64,000 nucleotides of DNA. Source: Prescottella soli. GTDB lineage: Bacteria; Actinomycetota; Actinomycetes; Mycobacteriales; Mycobacteriaceae. Below the pieces are notes generated by a model. That model was not told where the DNA came from. It was given only the letters and a program-made list of their open reading frames with translations, and searched no databases. Each line of letters begins with the position of its first letter. Position 1 is the first letter of the stretch. A program made the position numbers and the translations under genes. Positions 36,415 to 45,137 of this stretch are shown piece after piece. The DNA lies in assembly GCF_040024445.1 (NCBI RefSeq), contig NZ_CP157276.1:1488001-1552000 (forward strand), in the 5' to 3' direction.

Positions 36415-37766
36415 CAGTAACACACGGCCTTTCCGAGTTCCGAGCCCAACCAGCCGAACACCCACGAACCGATCACCGCGCCGCCCCCGGCGACAAGAGG
36501 AATCCCGGATACCGCTCCCGCTGCCCCGCCTGCCCAACCACCGGCGGTCCCCACCGCGCCCGCGATCGCCGCCTGGCACTTCGCTTCCGGAGAATCCGCG
36601 GCGTAGACGTCCCACAACGCCGTCCCGACGGCGAGGGCCGGTCCCCCGTACTTCGCCCCGTAGTGCAGGTTCTCGACGGCGTCGGACACGACATGCGGGA
36701 TCGCATTCTTCATGACACTGCCCGACTGTGTTTCGACAGCGGACAGGACACCACCGGCAGTGGTCAGGGCCGGATGGGTGAAGAACTCGCTGTCCACAGG
36801 GATCTCGCGCGGCTCCTTCCCTTCCGGATAGATCCGGGTGCGGACCTCACCGTTCGGGTACTCGGTGCTCTCGACACGGGTGCGATCCTCGTAGGTGATC
36901 GATGTGACCTTGCTTCCCGCGTCGGTCTCGTATGTCCTGGTGGTCGCCACGCGGGTGCCGTCCGGGTCGAAGTCCTCCTGGATCAGCATGGGACGTTCCT
37001 GCCACGAGCCGGCGAAGGTGCTGGACTCGGTGAACACCTTCCGACTGCCGTCCTGCATGAACGCCGTAGTCGTCTTCTCACCGTGGGCGCCGACAGAGGA
37101 TTCGGTGCGCGCCACGGTGATCGCGGCATCCATGTCCCGTTCCTGCTGCTGATAGTCGAGCAGTGGAAGCCCCGCGGTCATCGGTACGTCGGAGGGCGGC
37201 GGGGCAGTGAGCGCCGCGAGCCCCGGGAATGGGCTCGAACGCGGATCCGACTCCGCGAGGCCGTACTTCGATGCTGCCGCTCGCAGCGCATCCGACAGTT
37301 CGTCGTCGGCCCGGCCCATCGCGAACATCAACGGGTTGAGATCTGTCTGGTGGGCGTTGCGCTGCGCGATCAGCTCGGCGGCCAACTCCGCCGACATCTC
37401 GATGGGCTTCAGGGTCACCACCCAGCGATCGGACACCTCGAAGGGCCCGGCCTCCAGTTCGGCGACCCGGCCGAGGAGCGCGTTCTTGGCCGCCGCCAGC
37501 CCGTAGAACCCCTGCTCCATGGCAGCCCCGAGGGCCGACGCCAGATCGTGGACGTCGGCTGCCTTCCGCTTGGCACGACCGAACGCGTCGGCCGCGGCGA
37601 CCTGCGCGACACCATCCCACGCCCGGATCTCCGGGAGGTCGTTGCACCGCGCCTCGATCGAGACCGCGGCGTCCTCGACGCCGGTACCGCGCTCGCGCAG
37701 GGACTGCGCTCCGGCGGACAGTGCGTCGAAGGTCCACGACGACAGGCGAGTTCGTGACGGGATCAT
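36414..37766 (-). CDS. WXG-like large protein with beta-repeat middle and glycine-zipper C-terminus; candidate type VII secretion effector
   Basis: A 450-residue protein I do not recognise as a named family. Residues 1-130 are helical with a W-x-G turn at 50-52 (RAWDGVAQ), as in WXG100-related secretion substrates. Residues about 255-345 are short beta repeats rich in Thr/Tyr/Asp (DGTRVATTRTYETDAG, STEYPNGEVRTRIYPEG), like YD/RHS-style strands. Residues 400-450 are a Gly/Ala-rich hydrophobic tail (AVGTAGGWAGGAAGAVSG, AGGGAVIGSWVFGWLGSEL), a glycine-zipper pattern suited to membrane insertion. There is no signal peptide. ATG 37766 overlaps the EspC-like stop (ATGA). Effector function is inference. 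Confidence 0.75.
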   Translation of the reverse strand: MIPSRTRLSSWTFDALSAGAQSLRERGTGVEDAAVSIEARCNDLPEIRAWDGVAQVAAADAFGRAKRKAADVHDLASALGAAMEQGFYGLAAAKNALLGRVAELEAGPFEVSDRWVVTLKPIEMSAELAAELIAQRNAHQTDLNPLMFAMGRADDELSDALRAAASKYGLAESDPRSSPFPGLAALTAPPPSDVPMTAGLPLLDYQQQERDMDAAITVARTESSVGAHGEKTTTAFMQDGSRKVFTESSTFAGSWQERPMLIQEDFDPDGTRVATTRTYETDAGSKVTSITYEDRTRVESTEYPNGEVRTRIYPEGKEPREIPVDSEFFTHPALTTAGGVLSAVETQSGSVMKNAIPHVVSDAVENLHYGAKYGGPALAVGTALWDVYAADSPEAKCQAAIAGAVGTAGGWAGGAAGAVSGIPLVAGGGAVIGSWVFGWLGSELGKAVCY

Positions 37767-38056
37767 GACTCGGGCAGCACCTTCCCGACCGATGCCGCGA
37801 ACTCCGCGTCGGAGACCTCGTAGGTGTCGGCGTTGCCGGACGCCGTCGACGCGAGACCGGCGTAGCCGTCGGCGAGCGCACGACCCGATGCAGCGACGAA
37901 CTCGCTCACCGTCCGTGCGGCCCACTCCGAAGTCGATCCCGGCATCCCGGCGGTCCCCGACGTGATCGGTTCACTCAGATCCGTGGCCGCGATCGTGTCC
38001 GAGGTCCCCGTGGTCTCGCGCGCCAACGCACGTAGAACTGCCTGGTCCACCAACAT
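37763..38056 (-). CDS. EspC/DUF2580-like small type VII secretion-associated protein
   Basis: A 97-residue helical protein. MLVDQAVLRALARETTGTSD is followed by a Trp (SEWAARTVSEFVAASG) and the tail NADTYEVSDAEFAASVGKVL, the pattern of T7SS_ESX_EspC/DUF2580 proteins, which pair with larger partners for ESX-type export. ATG 38056 has AGGGGGA 9 bases upstream; a longer frame to 38164 lacks this. It leads a coupled three-gene operon. No ESX core gene (eccC, mycP) is in the window. Confidence 0.65.
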   Translation of the reverse strand: MLVDQAVLRALARETTGTSDTIAATDLSEPITSGTAGMPGSTSEWAARTVSEFVAASGRALADGYAGLASTASGNADTYEVSDAEFAASVGKVLPES

Positions 38057-38190
38057 CGAACAGAATCCCCCTGCGTCGACTCCCCCACCGTCCGGCCCCC
38101 TGCCGATCGGTCCGGACAGGATGGCACAGCGCCCGATATGGGGCAAAACCCTCGGCCAGAGCAACCCGCTGGAACTGGCGGCGCCGCCAT

Positions 38191-38262
38191 CACAGACCTT
38201 CTACGGGCACCACACACCTTCTCGACGCAGAGATGGTGTGTGACAGCGCCACAAGGTGTGTG
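38191..38262. promoter_or_regulatory. Four 12-bp sites at exact 20-bp period, two direct and two inverted
   Basis: CACAGACCTTCT starts at 38191 and CACACACCTTCT at 38211. AGATGGTGTGTG starts at 38231 and ACAAGGTGTGTG at 38251; reverse-complemented, each matches the second site at 11 of 12 bases. The array sits between the divergent EspC-like operon (start 38056) and the DUF1877 gene (start 38337). Regular spacing near two helical turns fits cooperative binding of a dimeric regulator controlling both sides. Confidence 0.75.
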
Positions 38263-38336
38263 ATTCGTCCGCCGACAGTGGACGTGTCGGCGCGTCGTGA
38301 TTGGATCACGCCACGTCGATCAACAGGAGGAATCGG

Positions 38337-38828
38337 ATGACGGCTCGCGCAGTACTCTTCGCCCTGGACGCCGACGAGGCCGAACGTCTCCTGGCCTGCC
38401 GGGACGACGACGAACGAAACCAACTCGTCGGCGAGATCGAGGAGCGGTGGGAAGAAGACCATCTCTGCGAGCTCGACAAGTCCTGGGACGCGATGCACCG
38501 CTGCTTCACGGACGGCGATCTGGCCTTCGACAACGGTGACTTCCCCTTGTCGCACGTCATCCTCGGCGGAGAGCCGCTTCACGACGGCGACGACTACCTC
38601 GTCTGCCACGTCACCGCGGAGCAGGTCCGCGAGGTCGCGGCAGCCCTGGAACCACTCGACGGGCAGTGGCTGCGCGATCGCTTCGCCACGCTCACGTTCG
38701 TCGACTACGAAGGCACCGGCGATGCCGACGACATCGCCTACACCGCGGCATTCTTGCCCGATCTGAAGGACTTCTACCGCACCGCAGCACAGAACGGCCG
38801 CGCGGTGATCTTCACGGTCGACCAGTAG
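38337..38828 (+). CDS. DUF1877 family protein (YfbM-like)
   Basis: A 163-residue cytoplasmic protein. The blocks CELDKSWDAMHRCFTDGD, FPLSHVILGGEPLH and AYTAAFLPDLKDFYRTAAQN are those of DUF1877/YfbM. Function is unknown. ATG 38337 has a strong AGGAGG with 6-base spacing; an upstream in-frame start at 38301 lacks one. It is divergent from the WXG operon and its start is 75 bases from the regulatory array, so the two are likely co-controlled. It converges with the acyl-AMP ligase gene. Confidence 0.88.
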   Translation: MTARAVLFALDADEAERLLACRDDDERNQLVGEIEERWEEDHLCELDKSWDAMHRCFTDGDLAFDNGDFPLSHVILGGEPLHDGDDYLVCHVTAEQVREVAAALEPLDGQWLRDRFATLTFVDYEGTGDADDIAYTAAFLPDLKDFYRTAAQNGRAVIFTVDQ

Positions 38829-38841
38829 CGACGGTCGACGT

Positions 38842-40470
38842 TCAGAGCAGCCCGATCGAACTCGACCGCCGCAGCTTGCCCGACGACGTCTTGGGAATCG
38901 CCCCCGGCCCGAGGACGGCGACGGTGCGGGGCCGCACGCCCACCTCGGCGACGACGGCGTGTGCCACCTCGTGCTCGATTCGCCTGACCTCGTCCGGATC
39001 GTCGATTGCGTTGGTCTCCACGGCAACCGCGAAGCTCTCGCGTTTGTCGCCGGCGTCGAGGCGGATCGCGACGGCGTTGCCGGGGCGCACCCCCGCGACG
39101 GATCCGGCGGCGCGTTCGATGTCCGTGGGATAAATGTTGCGGCCGCCCATGATGATGGTGTCCTTGACGCGCCCGCACACGACGACCAGACCGTCCTCGG
39201 TGAAGTAGCCGATGTCGCCGGTGTTGATCCAGCCGTCCTCGTCCTGCGCCGGCAGCGGACCGTCGATGGTGAGATAGCCTGGGGTGGCAGACTTTCCACG
39301 CAATTCGATCACACCGACCGCGCGTCGCGGCAGCTCCAGTCCGTCCCGGGCGACGACCCGTCCCTCGAGCCCCGGGACGAGCGGCCCGAGCGTCGCCATG
39401 GGCCGCGCGTTGCTCCGGTTGGACCGGACCGCCAACCCGCCGCCCTCGAACAGGTCCGGGTCGATGTGGTCGAGCACCGGCCCCTGCCCGGGTTCGGGTA
39501 TCGACGCCGCGAGCGTCACCTCGGCCAGCCCGTACGTCGGGGTGAGCGCGATCGGGTCCAGCCCGAAGCGGGCCCCGGCCCCCTGCAGCGCGGCGATCGT
39601 GTCCGGGTCGACCGGTTCGGCACCGTTGAGCATGCAGCGCATCGACGACAGGTCGTATTCGCCGTCGGGCGCCTGCGCAAGCCGGCGCGCCAGTAGCGAG
39701 TACGCGAAGTTCGGTGCAGCGGTGATGGTTCCGCGGTACTTGCCGATCAGTTCCGCCCACAGCAGCGGTGTCTTGAGGAAGTCGAGCGGGGTGATGTGGA
39801 CCGTGGTGGAACCGATCTGCATCGGCACGGAGAGGAACGCGATCATCCCCATGTCGTGGAAGAGCGGAAGCCAGCTGATCATCACGTCCCGGTCGCGGCT
39901 GAACTTGACGCGGTCGGCCATCGCGCAGGTGTTCGCGTGGAAGTTGGCGTGCGTGAGTTGCACCGCCTTGGGCGACCCGGTGGACCCGGACGTCAACTGC
40001 TGCAACGCGATGTCGGTTTCCGCGGTTTCGAGCGGGTCGATGTCGGGGCCGCCGCGGAGTGCGTCGGTCGTCACCACCTTGATGCCGCGTTCGCTGAGCA
40101 GCGGGACCGCGGCCTCGAAGGGCGGGCCCACGATCACGGCTGCCGCCGAGATCATCCGGATGATCGTCTCGGTGTCCTGCGCCCACACCTGCAGGTCGGT
40201 GCGCGGAGTCGGCTGGTGCAGCATCGTCACCGACGCGGCCCGCATCCACGTCGCCTGAACGACTGGCGCGATATCGACAGGCATCCCGGCGAGGACGCCG
40301 ATCGCGTCCCCCGGCCCGATGCCGGCGTCGGCGAGTGCGCCGGCCATCCTGCGCGCGGCCGCGTGCACCTCACTCCATTGCTGGCGCAGCGGAGCGCCCG
40401 GTTCACCCGTGATCAGGGCCCGCGTACTGGTCGCGGCGGCGGCGTACATCTCATCGGTGAAGTTGCTCAT
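38842..40470 (-). CDS. Fatty acyl-AMP ligase-like adenylate-forming enzyme (Pks16/FadD type)
   Basis: A 542-residue ANL-superfamily enzyme. The P-loop is [20 protein letters not shown], then [14 protein letters not shown] as in fatty acyl-AMP ligases, [48 protein letters not shown] and the catalytic Lys in KTSSGKLRR. It should activate a fatty acid as acyl-AMP for a carrier protein or CoA. Its place between pth and ispE matches pks16 (Rv1013) of M. tuberculosis, of nearly the same length. No carrier protein or PKS is nearby. ATG 40470 has AGGAG upstream. Confidence 0.9.
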   Translation of the reverse strand: MSNFTDEMYAAAATSTRALITGEPGAPLRQQWSEVHAAARRMAGALADAGIGPGDAIGVLAGMPVDIAPVVQATWMRAASVTMLHQPTPRTDLQVWAQDTETIIRMISAAAVIVGPPFEAAVPLLSERGIKVVTTDALRGGPDIDPLETAETDIALQQLTSGSTGSPKAVQLTHANFHANTCAMADRVKFSRDRDVMISWLPLFHDMGMIAFLSVPMQIGSTTVHITPLDFLKTPLLWAELIGKYRGTITAAPNFAYSLLARRLAQAPDGEYDLSSMRCMLNGAEPVDPDTIAALQGAGARFGLDPIALTPTYGLAEVTLAASIPEPGQGPVLDHIDPDLFEGGGLAVRSNRSNARPMATLGPLVPGLEGRVVARDGLELPRRAVGVIELRGKSATPGYLTIDGPLPAQDEDGWINTGDIGYFTEDGLVVVCGRVKDTIIMGGRNIYPTDIERAAGSVAGVRPGNAVAIRLDAGDKRESFAVAVETNAIDDPDEVRRIEHEVAHAVVAEVGVRPRTVAVLGPGAIPKTSSGKLRRSSSIGLL

Positions 40471-40633
40471 GAAAGCTCCTCCGGTTCAGTCCGGACACTA
40501 CGACTGCCCAGCCGATCCCCCTGACGTATATCCGGAAGCGGTGCCGACCTGTTACTGCAGGACACCGCCCGCGTACCCTTGTACCGGTTATCACCGATTT
40601 CTCCCCCGGCCCCGACTCCCCGAGAGGTTCACG

Positions 40634-42316
40634 TTGACCAGCGCCCCCGACTCGGCCGAACTCACCACCGCCGAGAAGGCGCCGACCGCCGGTACCGCAC
40701 CGAAGTCCCTCGCGGCGGAGGCCTCCCGACGTCGCACGTTCGCCGTCATCTCGCACCCGGACGCCGGTAAGTCGACACTCACCGAGGCCCTCGCACTGCA
40801 CGCGAAGGTGATCTCCGAGGCCGGTGCCGTGCACGGCAAGGCCGGACGCAAGTCGACGGTGTCGGACTGGATGGAGATGGAGAAGGCCCGCGGCATCTCG
40901 GTGTCGTCGACGGCCCTGCAGTTCAACTACCACGCCGACGAGACCCCGGGCGACCAGATCAACGTCGTCAATCTGGTCGACACCCCCGGCCACTCCGACT
41001 TCTCGGAGGACACCTACCGCGTGCTCACCGCCGTCGATGCCGCGGTGATGCTCATCGACGCCGCGAAGGGCCTCGAGCCACAGACCCTCAAGCTGTTCCA
41101 GGTGTGCCGCCACCGCGGCATCCCGGTCATCACCGTGATCAACAAGTGGGACCGCCCGGGCCGCACCCCGCTGGAGCTGCTCGACGAGATCGACGAACGC
41201 ATCGGCCTCACCCCCACGCCGCTGTTCTGGCCGGTCGGTATCGCCGGCGACTTCCGTGGTCTGCTCCGCCGGGGGGAGGACGGTGTCGCGCAGGAATACA
41301 TCCGCTTCACCCGTACCGCGGGCGGCGCCAAGATCGCCCCCGAGGAGGTCATGGACGCCGACGCCGCCGCGGCCCGCGAAGGCGACGAGTGGGTGACCGC
41401 GGCCGAGGAGAGCGAACTGCTCTCGGCGAGCGGCCAGGACCACGACCAGGAGCTGTTCCTGGCCGGCCAGACCTCGCCGGTGATCTTCGCGTCCGCGATG
41501 CTCAACTTCGGCGTCCGGCAGATCCTCGACACCCTCATCGCGCTCGCCCCCGCGCCCGGCGCCCGCAAGGACGTCGCCGACGGCGCCCGCGAGGTGACCG
41601 ACCCGTTCAGCGCCGTCGTGTTCAAGGTGCAGGCCGGCATGGACGCCGCCCACCGGGACCGTCTGGCGTTCATGCGTGTCGTCTCCGGTGTGTTCGAACG
41701 CGGCATGGTCGTCACGCACGCCCAGACCGGCAAGCCGTTCGCGACGAAGTACGCGTTGACGGTGTTCGGCCGCGACCGCAACACGGTCGAGAACGCGTAC
41801 CCGGGCGACATCGTCGGCCTGGTCAACGCCAACGCACTCGCGCCGGGCCACACGCTGTTCAGCGACAAGAAGGTGGAGTTCCCGCCGATCCCGTCGTTCG
41901 CGCCCGAGCACTTCTCGGTGCTGCGCGCCGAGAGCGCCAGCAAGTACAAGCAGTTCCGCCGCGCCGTCGACCAGCTCGAGTCCGAGGGCGTCGTGCAGAT
42001 CCTGCGCAACGACATCCGCGGCGACGCCTCGCCCGTCATGGCGGCGGTCGGTCCCATGCAGTTCGAGGTGGTCGCGGCCCGCATGAAGGCCGAGTTCAAC
42101 GTCGAGGCCCGGATGGAGCCGCTCGGATACGCGCTCGCCCGGCGCACCGACGCCGAGTCCGCGGTCGAACTGGGCCGCCAGCGCGGCGTCGAGGTCTTCA
42201 CCCGCACCGACGGTGTGCTGCTGGCGCTGTTCAGCGACAAGTGGCGCCTGCAGTACATCCAGAAGGAGATGCCGGAGCTCACGCTCGAGGCGCTTGTCGC
42301 CGCGGGCGATCAGTGA
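40634..42316 (+). CDS. prfC: Peptide chain release factor 3
   Basis: A 560-residue translational GTPase that recycles RF1/RF2. G1 is ISHPDAGKSTLTEAL, then GRKSTVSDWMEMEKARGISV (switch I region), DTPGHSDFSEDTYRVL (G3) and INKWDRPGRTPLELLDEID (G4). Length fits, with a short N-terminal extension. The start is TTG 40634 with GAGAGG 6 bases upstream; the far longer open frame to 40319 runs over the opposite gene. Its stop overlaps pnuC (GTGA). Confidence 0.95.
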   Translation: MTSAPDSAELTTAEKAPTAGTAPKSLAAEASRRRTFAVISHPDAGKSTLTEALALHAKVISEAGAVHGKAGRKSTVSDWMEMEKARGISVSSTALQFNYHADETPGDQINVVNLVDTPGHSDFSEDTYRVLTAVDAAVMLIDAAKGLEPQTLKLFQVCRHRGIPVITVINKWDRPGRTPLELLDEIDERIGLTPTPLFWPVGIAGDFRGLLRRGEDGVAQEYIRFTRTAGGAKIAPEEVMDADAAAAREGDEWVTAAEESELLSASGQDHDQELFLAGQTSPVIFASAMLNFGVRQILDTLIALAPAPGARKDVADGAREVTDPFSAVVFKVQAGMDAAHRDRLAFMRVVSGVFERGMVVTHAQTGKPFATKYALTVFGRDRNTVENAYPGDIVGLVNANALAPGHTLFSDKKVEFPPIPSFAPEHFSVLRAESASKYKQFRRAVDQLESEGVVQILRNDIRGDASPVMAAVGPMQFEVVAARMKAEFNVEARMEPLGYALARRTDAESAVELGRQRGVEVFTRTDGVLLALFSDKWRLQYIQKEMPELTLEALVAAGDQ

Positions 42317-42996
42317 GCCTGCTGCAGACACTGTTCGACGCCGAGATCCACCTCGGCGGCGCCACCATCCTGTGGCGCGAGATCGTCGGGAACGCATTCG
42401 GCATCGCGTCCGCGATCGGCGGGATGAAACGCGTCGTGTGGGCGTGGCCGGTGGGGATCATCGGCAACGCCCTGCTGTTCACGGTGTTCATGGGCGCGCT
42501 GTTCCACACTCCGCAGGACCTGAACCTGTACGGCCAGGCCGGACGGCAACTGCTGTTCATCACGGTCAGCGCGTACGGCTGGACCACGTGGCTGCGGTCC
42601 CGGCACGACTCCGGCGAAGCGGTGCTTCCGCACTGGGCGTCGACCGGCCAACGGATCGCGATGATCGCCACGATGGTCGTCGGAACGGTCGCGTTCGCGA
42701 AGGTCTTCGACATGCTCGGCTCGTGGGGGCCGTGGCCCGACGCCTGGATCTTCACCGGTTCGATCCTCGCCACCTACGGCATGGCCCGCGGGTGGACCGA
42801 GTTCTGGCTGATCTGGATCGGCGTCGACGTGGTCGGCGTCCCGCTCCTGTTCAGCGGCGGCTACTACCCGTCCGCGATCCTGTACCTGGTGTACGCGGCA
42901 TTCGTGTTGTGGGGCTTCGCGGTGTGGATGCGCATCCAGCGCCTGACCGCGGCACGGGCCGCCTCGGACACACCGTCCGACACCGCCGTGGAATGA
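42313..42996 (+). CDS. pnuC: Nicotinamide riboside transporter PnuC
   Basis: A 227-residue membrane protein with about seven hydrophobic segments. Landmarks are EIVGNAFGIASAIGGMKR, VWAWPVGIIGNALLFTVFM, YGQAGRQLLFITVSAYGW and WLIWIGVDVVGVPLLFSGGY, the WxxW/D pattern of PnuC. It brings vitamin B3 ribosides into the cell for NAD synthesis. GTG 42313 overlaps the prfC stop. Pairing with prfC has no evident functional logic; I see no NMN/NAD riboswitch since there is no leader. Confidence 0.93.
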   Translation: MSLLQTLFDAEIHLGGATILWREIVGNAFGIASAIGGMKRVVWAWPVGIIGNALLFTVFMGALFHTPQDLNLYGQAGRQLLFITVSAYGWTTWLRSRHDSGEAVLPHWASTGQRIAMIATMVVGTVAFAKVFDMLGSWGPWPDAWIFTGSILATYGMARGWTEFWLIWIGVDVVGVPLLFSGGYYPSAILYLVYAAFVLWGFAVWMRIQRLTAARAASDTPSDTAVE

Positions 42997-43024
42997 TCCA
43001 CCGACCGGTCCGGTTGGACCGAGT

Positions 43025-43897
43025 ATGGCACAGCTCACACATGACACGGCGGGCACTCCCGCGTACGGAAAGTTCGGCGTCTGGCGGCTCGCCCTCGGAC
43101 TACCACCCGAGGTAGGCGCGGAGATCGAACGACTCGGCTACGGCGCCATCTGGGCGGGCGGATCTCCGCCGGCCGACCTCCAGGTGATCGAGGACCTGAT
43201 CGCCGGCACCGAGAAGATCACGGTTGCAACGGGGATCGTCAACATCTTCTCCGCGCCGGCAGACGAGATCGCGAAGTCCTACCACCGGATCGAGTCCCGG
43301 CATCCCGGACGCTTCGTCCTCGGCATCGGCGTCGGCCATCCCGAGGTGCCCGGCATGGGCGTCGAGAAGCCGTACGACGCCCTCGTCCGCTACCTCGACG
43401 TCCTCGACGACGCGGGCGTCCCCAAGCACCGACGGGTGCTCGCCGCGCTCGGCCCCAAGGTGCTGAAGCTGGCCGCGGATCGATCCGCCGGCGCCCACCC
43501 GTACCTGACGCCACCCGAGCACACCCGGCAGGCCCGGGACGTCCTAGGCCCGGACGCCCTTCTCGCGCCCGAGCAGAAGGTGGTGCTGAGCACCGACTCG
43601 GACGCGGCCCGCACGATCGGCCGCGAGGCCGTCGAGAACCCGTACCTGCACCTGCGGAACTACCGGAGAAACCTCGAGCGCCTCGGGTTCCCCACCGCCG
43701 AACTCGACAACGGCGGCAGCGACCGCCTGATCGACGCCCTCGTCGCGCACGGCGATCCCGCGACCGTCGCCGCGCGGCTCACGGCGCACCTCGACGCGGG
43801 GGCCGACCACGTTGCGGTGCAGGTACTTCCGATGGCGGACGACCCTCTTCCCGCGCTGCGGGAGCTGGCCGCAGCGCTCGGGATCGTGCGCCGGTGA
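43025..43897 (+). CDS. LLM-class F420-dependent oxidoreductase
   Basis: A 290-residue luciferase-like TIM-barrel enzyme. The motifs KFGVWRLALGLPPEVGAEIE, GYGAIWAGGSPPADL, VATGIVNIFSAPADEIAKSYHR and GRFVLGIGVGHPE match the TIGR03620-type F420 family common in Mycobacteriales. It should use reduced F420 or FMN; the substrate is not predictable. The ATG lies 28 bases after pnuC, so cotranscription is possible. The N-terminal 15 residues are slightly longer than usual. Confidence 0.9.
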   Translation: MAQLTHDTAGTPAYGKFGVWRLALGLPPEVGAEIERLGYGAIWAGGSPPADLQVIEDLIAGTEKITVATGIVNIFSAPADEIAKSYHRIESRHPGRFVLGIGVGHPEVPGMGVEKPYDALVRYLDVLDDAGVPKHRRVLAALGPKVLKLAADRSAGAHPYLTPPEHTRQARDVLGPDALLAPEQKVVLSTDSDAARTIGREAVENPYLHLRNYRRNLERLGFPTAELDNGGSDRLIDALVAHGDPATVAARLTAHLDAGADHVAVQVLPMADDPLPALRELAAALGIVRR

Positions 43898-43959
43898 TTC
43901 TCTAATCAACCCCTAAGACTTCGCTAACGGGAGCCGAGTTTTGTGCCCATAACTTGGCT

Positions 43960-43988
43960 GGTGTCGGGGCCACCGGGGCTCCGACACC
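43960..43988 (+). repeat. 8-bp-stem hairpin in the leader of the small secreted protein gene
   Basis: GGTGTCGG (43960-43967) and CCGACACC (43981-43988) pair perfectly around a 13-base GC-rich loop, ending 17 bases before the start at 44006 and next to its GAGGAG ribosome site. It may modulate translation, or terminate the upstream oxidoreductase transcript. Confidence 0.5.
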
Positions 43989-44005
43989 GAGCGAGGAGTC
44001 CGACC

Positions 44006-44413
44006 ATGACCAAGTCCCTCATCCGCAACATCACGCGCCGCAAGGTGGGCGTCGCCGCTGCGAGCATCGCCGCCGCGGGCGCTCTTGCCGTGCCCGGCGT
44101 CGCCTGGGCCCAGAACTCTCTTCCCGGCGGCGAGCCGGTGGTCGTCTCGACCCCAGCCGCGGAAACGACCGCGGCGTGCTCGACCGAGAACCTGTCGGAC
44201 GAGGAGATCCAGAAGCTGATCGAGGACAGTTCCGAAAACCGCCCGGTGGTCACCGAGGCCGGGGCGCCCACGGAGAGTATCGCCGCGTCCGTGCTCACCG
44301 ACGCCGCGTCCACCGAGGCGGGCGCGGCACCCACCGAGGCCGGCGCCGCACCCGCCGTCACGGCGACGACCGTCAGCGCCGACGCGGTGATGATCACAGC
44401 GCGCGCCTGCTGA
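44006..44413 (+). CDS. Small secreted Ala/Thr-rich protein upstream of prrAB
   Basis: A 135-residue protein of no known family. Residues 1-35 are a Sec signal peptide ending AVPGVAWA-Q. The mature part is Ala/Thr/Glu-rich and probably disordered, with one short helical patch (SDEEIQKLIEDSS) and two Cys, the second being the last residue. The peptide VVSTPAAE occurs here and also in the extracytoplasmic domain of the PrrB-like kinase 1.2 kb downstream. ATG 44006 has CGAGGAG upstream. It lies 22 bases before prrA, suggesting an operon. Confidence 0.75.
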   Translation: MTKSLIRNITRRKVGVAAASIAAAGALAVPGVAWAQNSLPGGEPVVVSTPAAETTAACSTENLSDEEIQKLIEDSSENRPVVTEAGAPTESIAASVLTDAASTEAGAAPTEAGAAPAVTATTVSADAVMITARAC

Positions 44414-44435
44414 GTAGCCGAAAAGACCGGGCACT

Positions 44436-45137
44436 ATGGATCCAGTGACCGATAGCGCCCGCATCCTGCTCGTCGACGACGACCCCAAGGTCCTGTCATC
44501 CCTCACGCGGGGGCTCCGCCTGTCCGGTTTCGACCTCGAGACCGCACCCGACGGAGCCTCCGCGCTGCGGGCCGTCAGTTCGTCGAACCCGGACGCGATC
44601 GTCCTCGACGTCAACATGCCGGGCCTGGACGGGGTCAGTGTCGTCACCGCGCTTCGCGCGATGGGCAACGAGGTCCCCATCTGCGTCCTCAGTGCGCGCA
44701 GCACGGTCGGCGACCGGATCGCAGGACTCGAGGCCGGCGCCGACGACTACCTCACCAAGCCGTTCGAGCTCGGTGAGCTGGTCGCCCGACTACGCGCACT
44801 ACTGCGCCGCGCACCGCGCAAGGACGTCCCGGCCGGTGTCGTCACCGTCGGCGAACTCGAGGTGGACCTGCCCGGCCGACGTGTTCGCGCGAGGGGTGAG
44901 CGAGTGGAGCTGACCAAGCGCGAGTTCGACCTGCTCGCCGTCCTCGCCGAGAACACGGGGATCGTCCTCAGCCGGGTTCAGTTGCTGAGGCTGGTGTGGG
45001 GCTACGACTTCGACGCGGACACCAACGTCGTCGACGTCTTCGTCACGTACCTGCGAAAGAAATTGGAGGCGAACGGGATGCCGCGCGTGCTGCACACCGT
45101 GCGAGGCGTCGGGTTCGTGTTACGGGATCAGCCGTGA
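44436..45137 (+). CDS. prrA: Two-component response regulator, PrrA-like (OmpR family)
   Basis: A 233-residue regulator: receiver domain with phospho-acceptor Asp58 ([12 protein letters not shown]), [20 protein letters not shown] and the KPF switch Lys, then a winged helix ending [14 protein letters not shown]. The receiver is close to M. tuberculosis PrrA along [11 protein letters not shown] and the linker [10 protein letters not shown]. The stop overlaps the kinase start (GTGA). The ATG at 44436 is followed by [10 protein letters not shown], similar to relatives. Targets in this organism are unknown. Confidence 0.9.
   Translation: MDPVTDSARILLVDDDPKVLSSLTRGLRLSGFDLETAPDGASALRAVSSSNPDAIVLDVNMPGLDGVSVVTALRAMGNEVPICVLSARSTVGDRIAGLEAGADDYLTKPFELGELVARLRALLRRAPRKDVPAGVVTVGELEVDLPGRRVRARGERVELTKREFDLLAVLAENTGIVLSRVQLLRLVWGYDFDADTNVVDVFVTYLRKKLEANGMPRVLHTVRGVGFVLRDQP

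Noticed and set aside
37763-38164. Longer N-terminus for the EspC-like protein
   Set aside because: The extra 36 residues are non-conserved and the ATG at 38056 has a strong AGGGGGA box.
42250-42320. Possible NAD-related riboswitch before pnuC
   Set aside because: pnuC starts inside the prfC stop codon, so there is no leader to fold.
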